From Pinibacter aurantiacus (lineage in GTDB: Bacteria > Bacteroidota > Bacteroidia > Chitinophagales > Chitinophagaceae), in the NCBI RefSeq assembly GCF_019130065.1, contig NZ_JAHSPG010000005.1, positions 1 through 64,000 of the forward strand: a DNA stretch of 64,000 nucleotides, in the 5' to 3' direction. Under the pieces are notes generated by a model that saw only the letters and a list, made by a program, of their open reading frames with translations, had not been told where the DNA came from and did not search any database. Position numbers and translations under genes: made by a program. Of the stretch, positions 59,567-64,000 are shown piece by piece (position 1 is the first letter of the stretch; every line of letters starts with the position of its first letter).

Positions 59567-60904
59567 TTATGTGATTTTATTTTTCTCCTTAAAAGCATCT
59601 TCAATGCTGCGTTTCTTTTTCGAAGAATAAAACCTGTCAAGGATATTGGGTATTGCAACCCCTAGTGAAATTCCTAAAACGCTTAGGATGGATTTTATGC
59701 CAGGTTCGAACAGTTGAATAAATGGTTCAATCTTGCTGACATCTGTAGTGCGTTGTGAAAAAGCCGTGAAGGCAAAAAGGCCCATCATAGCTTTATAAGC
59801 GAGTACGCCGGGAACCAATGGTATTACAGAAGGAATGGAAATGACATAACCCGGAGTGTGCACTTTGTGTACCCAATAGATCGTCCAAATGCCAGCGGCC
59901 AGTGAAGCGCAAAATGTGGCTAGCGGCAAACTGACCTCCGCTGCGGTTAACAGGTTTTTGGTGACTGCCGCTATTGCGCCACCGGCCATACACAATGCCA
60001 GTGTGCGTAAGGGAACATTAAAAAGTATAGCAAAACCGGCCGCCGCAACAGCGCCTCCAAGAGCACAGAACCATATATTAGGTACAATAAAGGCAGCTTT
60101 ATAAGCCGGCGTATGCAGTGCTTTGAAAGCCACCGTCATTCCAAAAGCCAATGCAACAATAGAAAGCGACGCAACCAGGCCACGGGTAAAACCCACAATG
60201 GTAAAACCATCAATCATGTCATCCAGCGAGTTGATTAACGGAACACCCGGAATAAGAAAAAGTACTGATGCGAATACCGGACGTTCTGGTGTTTCACTGA
60301 GATGAAATGCTGCGGCAAGGCAGCTGATGAGCGTTGCTACAAATGCCGCGGCGGCAATAACAGCATAGTTGTTCCTAACTTTCTTGTGCAAGCGCCGCCG
60401 TACAAAAAGAGCCATTGATGCCGCTACAGTCGAAATACAAACCGCCGCCCAGTCGCTTCCGAACAATAAACAGAATCCTCCACACGCTAATCCGACAGAT
60501 AAAATGACCAGCCATTCCGGGTAGTGGTGCCCGATATTTTCAATGCGATCAAGCTCCTTCTCAAACCGATCAAAAGAGTATTGATGTTCCATTGCATGCC
60601 ATGTCAACCTCGATACGGCAGAGACGGTTGTCATGTTAACCTTGTGGCCCGAGCATTTGCGAAATTTGGTAATAGAATGCAACCCGTCATTTATGTTCAG
60701 CATGAGCGTTGTGTAGGTAATGTGGAGATGAAACTTGTCTTCATCTATTCCGAGAAATAAGGCAGCCCTTCGCAGGTTCCGGTCGATGCGGTTGCTGTCC
60801 GCGCCACTTTGCAAAAGCATTTGTCCGGTTCTTAACAGGAGATCCAGCTTTCTGGCCAAAGATTGCTCGCGTTTTTCTTTCTCAATTAAATCATGGAATG
60901 GCAT
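59567..60904 (-). CDS. Threonine/serine exporter family protein (ThrE-like)
   Basis: A 445-residue membrane protein. The N-terminal cytoplasmic domain (about residues 1-115) carries MLLQSGADSNRIDRNLRRAALFLGID and CSGHKVNMTTVSAVSRLTWHA, as in DUF1212, followed by about ten membrane segments with the PGVPLINSLDDMIDG motif near residue 218-232 and a second, DUF3815-like half (SIPSVIPLVPGVLAYKAMMGLF) up to about 415. In Corynebacterium ThrE exports threonine and serine. Fusion of the two halves in one chain is usual for the long form. No amino-acid operon is adjacent. Confidence 0.9.
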   Translation of the reverse strand: MPFHDLIEKEKREQSLARKLDLLLRTGQMLLQSGADSNRIDRNLRRAALFLGIDEDKFHLHITYTTLMLNINDGLHSITKFRKCSGHKVNMTTVSAVSRLTWHAMEHQYSFDRFEKELDRIENIGHHYPEWLVILSVGLACGGFCLLFGSDWAAVCISTVAASMALFVRRRLHKKVRNNYAVIAAAAFVATLISCLAAAFHLSETPERPVFASVLFLIPGVPLINSLDDMIDGFTIVGFTRGLVASLSIVALAFGMTVAFKALHTPAYKAAFIVPNIWFCALGGAVAAAGFAILFNVPLRTLALCMAGGAIAAVTKNLLTAAEVSLPLATFCASLAAGIWTIYWVHKVHTPGYVISIPSVIPLVPGVLAYKAMMGLFAFTAFSQRTTDVSKIEPFIQLFEPGIKSILSVLGISLGVAIPNILDRFYSSKKKRSIEDAFKEKNKIT

Positions 60905-60989
60905 GGATGTAATTGCTTTTTACAAAGTTGGTAATAGTGGCCCGTTTAAGCAATGATCAATCGCAGTTTATGTTCGGTTATTAAAAAAG

Positions 60990-61021
60990 AATGCCGATGG
61001 GTATCACATCCCATCGGCATT
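60990..61021. terminator. Bidirectional intrinsic terminator
   Basis: Perfect 12-bp stem AATGCCGATGGG with CCCATCGGCATT around 8 bases, followed by a T run on either strand (TTTT at 61021-61024; CTTTTTT on the minus strand). It lies 26 bases beyond the stop of the small minus-strand gene 61047-61310, which it should end. Confidence 0.9.
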
Positions 61022-61046
61022 TTTACACATAAAAATGGATATATAA

Positions 61047-61310
61047 TTAAGCGGCTAATTGTAAAGCATACTGTTGCAATTCCTGGGCTACAGCGTTTTT
61101 AATTTCAGGAGCGATTGCTGTTGCGGCGCCATCCATATACATAACTTCGTGAGAGCTGTCATCCACTCCAAATATGTGAACGGGACCTCCGTTATAGCTT
61201 ACGCGAAATCGTTGTTTGTCTACAGCTATATAAGGAGTCACAATTACATTCACCGGGCTACCGTTTACGTTTAAATCAAATTCGAATGTTTTTTGTTTAT
61301 TCTTTTTCAT
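61047..61310 (-). CDS. Small conserved hypothetical protein, 87 residues
   Basis: An 87-residue soluble protein: basic start (MKKNKQKTFEFDLNVNGSPV), beta-rich middle (VIVTPYIAVDKQRFRVSYNGGPVHIFGVDD) and a helical end (EIKNAVAQELQQYALQLA). No signal peptide. Composition and a strong terminator directly after the stop make it likely real. I do not recognise the family; small proteins with this pattern recur in Chitinophagaceae as far as I can recall. Confidence 0.65.
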   Translation of the reverse strand: MKKNKQKTFEFDLNVNGSPVNVIVTPYIAVDKQRFRVSYNGGPVHIFGVDDSSHEVMYMDGAATAIAPEIKNAVAQELQQYALQLAA

Positions 61311-61490
61311 GGCTATTTTTTTATGATTAGTTGTACATGCCTATAATTTCAATAAGCATGCCTCCGTGCCAATTTCCGGGGGTAAGCCTTATTTCTTTAA
61401 CACAGTTTAAAGATTGCTTTAACCACCTTTTAGCATTAGTGGTAAATCGGAAAGATTAGGTTGTAAATAGTCAAGGCAAAATCAACGGCA

Positions 61491-61579
61491 AAATTTAAAA
61501 GTCAAAAGTCAAAAAGGATTCTTTTCACTCGACCTGTGAATACAAGGGTTTTGAATTTCTACTTTTTACTTTTGATTTC
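61491..61579. repeat. Inverted repeat, AAAAGTC family
   Basis: AAATTTAAAAGTCAAAAGTC (from 61491) faces GAATTTCTACTTTTTACTTTTG (ending about 61574), imperfect, AT-rich. It lies between two divergent genes. An orphan terminator-like hairpin follows at 61612-61631. Confidence 0.55.
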
Positions 61580-61611
61580 TCCCACGCCCCCAAATTGCCC
61601 TCTTTTTTGAA

Positions 61612-61640
61612 ACCCATTTGAGCTAATGGGTGTTTTTATG
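61612..61640 (+). terminator. Orphan terminator-like hairpin
   Basis: ACCCATT (61612-61618) with AATGGGT (61625-61631), loop tgagct, then gtttttatg. The stem is short, and no plus-strand gene ends upstream. Confidence 0.5.
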
Positions 61641-62075
61641 TCAAATAACAGTAATGTATTTTTCTAGATGTCTGATTAATAGTGAAATCCGTGTGGAGAA
61701 AAATAAATCCAAGATAATTTGGCGGGTAAAAAAATGAAAAATCCTAAAGTCTTCGCTCAGGTGACAAATTCGCTCAAAAATGGCAATAATTATTTAATAT
61801 TCAATATTTTATAATTGAGCAGAAAAAACGAACTAACGAATTCCCCAACAGAAAATTGCATATAGAACCTAGGTGTTTCTACTCAATTAAATATTTAAGC
61901 ATTTTAGCTTACAGAACAAAAATTTCACAGGAATATCTTTACAAGGCAGAGAAAATCGACGGCAGAAAAAGATATAAATCTTTTTGAAATGTGTTAAAAA
62001 AAGCCTTTAAGCTCCCTTTTTTAAACACAATTCGGCAATAAATAGACTCTGTAAGAACCAAATCAACATATTGCA

Positions 62076-64000
62076 ATGAGAAAAAAGCATTTATTCCTGT
62101 TTTATGTTTTCTTTCTTGTTTGTGTAAATTCTATTACGGCCCAGGATTTTACCGTTGGCACAGGCACAGAAACAAATGACACTACCACATTTCCATGCCC
62201 TCTACCCGGTGGCGTAGAAGGAAGCAGAGCACAGTATCTTTTTCGCGCAAGCGAACTTCAGGCCGCCGGCCTCACCCGGGGTTACATTACCGGCCTTAAG
62301 GTAAACGTGCTCGACCTGAACAATTGTGGTTACATACAACAGTATACCATTAAGATGGGGAAAACAGCAACTACAACATTAAGCGCTACAAAGTGGGAGC
62401 CCACTCCTGCTGTTTACTATTCGTCTTTAGGTATTGCACCGGTAGACGGAGTGAACGAGTTTCCGTTTGTAGACAAGTTTTTTTGGGATGGCACAAGCAA
62501 TATCCTGATTGAGATTTGCTCCAATGGTGGTAACCGCCGTTTAATAAATCAGACTGCTAATGCAAAAGTTGGCTGGACCAAAGATCTCGCCTTCAATGCA
62601 ACGCACACTTACGGCGCAAACGACATTACCAGCTTTTGTTCTATAGCAACCGTAACAGAAAGCGGCACTGCCACCACAAGGCCAAACCTGACCTTTACAT
62701 GGATGGCGGCACCTCCCGACTGCGCAGGCACACCAAGTGCAGGTAATGCAATTAGCAACAATGCTTTTGTTTGTCCGAAAGAAAATTTCCACCTTTCCAC
62801 CGATGCACCTGCTGCTATTGGTTTAACCTATCAGTGGCAGCTTTCTTCAGATAATGCCACCTGGACAAATATTCCTGCCGCTACAAAAGACACTTTGAAC
62901 ATTTTGCTGACCAACCCTACTTATTACAGGGTAATGATTAATTGTACCCTCAGTAATTTGTCAGCACCTTCTGCAAGTGTAAAAGTTACTCCTATTGCAC
63001 CGGTTTCCGGAACATTTGATATTGACAACTCTTTGGTAACACCGGGGCCGGGTCAGTTCACCTCATTCACCGATGCACTCAATTATATTAAGTGCGGCAT
63101 TAACGCTCCGGTTACATTCAATGTAAAAAACACGGGCACACCGTATGACGAGCAAGTGGTGATTGGCAATATATTCGGCGCTTCAGCGGCAAACACCATT
63201 ACATTCAATGGCAACGGCGCTACATTAAATTTCCTGAGCCACGATGAGAACCATCCTGCCGTGCTTACCCTGGATGGCGCGAAGCATGTAATTCTCGACA
63301 ACCTCAATATCAAAGCGCTTGCTTCTGCTGATAACGATTACGGATTTGGGGTGCTTTTCACCAATAATGCGGACTCAAATATTTTGAGAAAAAGCACGAT
63401 CACAGTTAACAGTGTACAAACCGGATACTATTACAATGCGATCGTTATCGCTGGCGGCCCTAATCCTACAGCTCCTGGTTCTTATGCCGACGGAAATGAA
63501 ATTTCTGACAACACTATTACCGGTGGTTATTATGGCATCAGCTTGGTAGGTGGTACGGTTGATTATAGAGACTATCCTGCATCGAGAAACAAGATCATCA
63601 ATAACAAGATAAAAGATTTCTATAGTTATGGCATTTACCTTAACAACACCAGCTTCGCGCTTGTAGAAGGTAACGACATCAGCAGACCGAACCGTACCAA
63701 CACGAATTATCCATTATATGGTATTCAAATGTCGGGTGCAAACATCGCGGCCAGCATCTCCAAAAACAAAATTCATGGACTGCTTGATGGCGATCCAAAT
63801 TTTGCGCAGCAGCTGTACGGCATTGCATTTTCATATGCTTCAGGCGACGCAGGATTGGAGAATGTTGTTTCCAATAACATTATCTATGACCTGAAAGGAT
63901 TGGGAACGATCTATGCGTTGGCAAATAATGGATCAAATTATGCTAACTTCTATTATAACACCGTAGCGCTGGACGACCAGGGTTCTTCTTCCATGAAACC
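62076..64000 (+). CDS. 5' part of a giant secreted beta-helix protein (cut by window end)
   Basis: An uninterrupted frame of at least 641 codons runs from ATG 62076 to the window edge, so the gene is incomplete here. Signal peptide residues 1-23 (VNSITAQ). Residues about 25-240 form a beta-sandwich-like module (GVEGSRAQYLFRASELQAAG, then WDGTSNILIEICSN), followed by an Ig-like segment (LTYQWQLSSDNATWTNIPAA, about 250-300). From about 330 the text becomes right-handed beta-helix-like: VILDNLNIK, NEISDNTITGGYYGISLVGG, NKIINNKIKDFYSYGIYLNN, ENVVSNNIIYDLKG. This layout is typical of T9SS-secreted Bacteroidota proteins with parallel beta-helix repeats; the sorting domain would lie beyond the window. 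Confidence 0.82.
   Translation, partial: MRKKHLFLFYVFFLVCVNSITAQDFTVGTGTETNDTTTFPCPLPGGVEGSRAQYLFRASELQAAGLTRGYITGLKVNVLDLNNCGYIQQYTIKMGKTATTTLSATKWEPTPAVYYSSLGIAPVDGVNEFPFVDKFFWDGTSNILIEICSNGGNRRLINQTANAKVGWTKDLAFNATHTYGANDITSFCSIATVTESGTATTRPNLTFTWMAAPPDCAGTPSAGNAISNNAFVCPKENFHLSTDAPAAIGLTYQWQLSSDNATWTNIPAATKDTLNILLTNPTYYRVMINCTLSNLSAPSASVKVTPIAPVSGTFDIDNSLVTPGPGQFTSFTDALNYIKCGINAPVTFNVKNTGTPYDEQVVIGNIFGASAANTITFNGNGATLNFLSHDENHPAVLTLDGAKHVILDNLNIKALASADNDYGFGVLFTNNADSNILRKSTITVNSVQTGYYYNAIVIAGGPNPTAPGSYADGNEISDNTITGGYYGISLVGGTVDYRDYPASRNKIINNKIKDFYSYGIYLNNTSFALVEGNDISRPNRTNTNYPLYGIQMSGANIAASISKNKIHGLLDGDPNFAQQLYGIAFSYASGDAGLENVVSNNIIYDLKGLGTIYALANNGSNYANFYYNTVALDDQGSSSMK

Larger units (their letters stand above)
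61311..62075. other. Long gene-free region before the last gene
   Basis: No gene in 765 bases. It holds an AAAAGTC-family inverted repeat (61491-61579), an orphan terminator-like hairpin ACCCATT-tgagct-AATGGGT with a T run (61612-61640), a palindrome AAAAAGATataaATCTTTTT (61966-61985) and a T-rich hairpin near 61995-62030. No promoter box was placed with confidence. Confidence 0.55.

Noticed and set aside
1-64000. Insertion sequence or prophage
   Set aside because: No transposase, integrase, phage structural or replication gene was seen, and no terminal inverted repeats flank a coding cassette.

Overview
The window looks like a chromosomal segment of a Bacteroidota bacterium, most likely a member of the Chitinophagales (Chitinophagaceae or a close relative). 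The signs are secreted proteins ending in type A type IX secretion (T9SS) sorting domains, promoter boxes of the Bacteroidota form TAnnTTTG, a PSP1 protein with a Cys-rich N-terminus, a DksA-like protein next to an IleRS2-type isoleucyl-tRNA synthetase, SBBP-type repeats, a FecR/DUF4974-like protein and AT-rich intergenic DNA. No rRNA gene, intact tRNA, IS element, prophage or CRISPR array was found. Most of the window is housekeeping. The taxonomic call is inference from these traits.

Layout. 156-5567 (minus strand): secreted M28 peptidase, fabH, then a tight group of fatty-acid hydroxylase, glycosyltransferase and LpxH-like metallophosphatase that may modify membrane lipids. 5952-9700: PSP1/RicT-like protein followed by an unusual array of hairpins, a DUF4197 lipoprotein and dusB. 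9967-11945: CPBP membrane protease and cdsA. 12179-19211: a TetR-regulated tripartite RND efflux operon with a clear 13-bp inverted-repeat operator over its promoter. 19631-25006: a giant T9SS-sorted surface protein. 25380-29814: ileS and a DksA-like protein with a histone H1-like tail. 29977-33792: small enzymes and envelope proteins, including a His/Met-rich outer-membrane candidate. 33949-36883: gluconate kinase and permease. 37029-42520: OmpA/OMP-like protein, polA and two secreted proteins. 42924-47761: pta, ackA (acetate pathway) and recA. 48046-53831: FecR-like lipoprotein, small T9SS protein, mgsA, uvrB, an MntA/HepT toxin-antitoxin pair and an HMA-AraC regulator. 53832-55248 is mostly gene-free but rich in hairpins. 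55249-59416: two histidine kinases, a response regulator and a thioesterase. 59567-61310: ThrE-type exporter and a small unknown protein. 62076 to the end: the start of another giant secreted beta-helix protein, cut by the window edge.

The most striking pattern is between the genes. About 23 intergenic spaces hold long, often near-perfect inverted repeats whose arms are themselves built from short repeated words (for example ATTCAGTT, AATTAATA, AAAATTTGAGG, GACACGGATT, ATGACAATC, AACGCTGAACGCC). At least nine word families coexist. Copies of one family share their arms but mostly not their loops, and they occur between convergent, codirectional and divergent genes alike. In two places the repeat supplies the last codons and stop of a gene. 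These elements are not explained by simple terminators and are the best candidate here for something undescribed.

Other points worth a second look: the IleRS carries GIHH in place of the class I HIGH signature, seven small hairpins lie in a row after the PSP1 gene, a perfect 34-bp inverted repeat lies inside the ackA-pta operon, and an orphan rod-shaped RNA-like hairpin with a U-tract lies near 54.9 kb.
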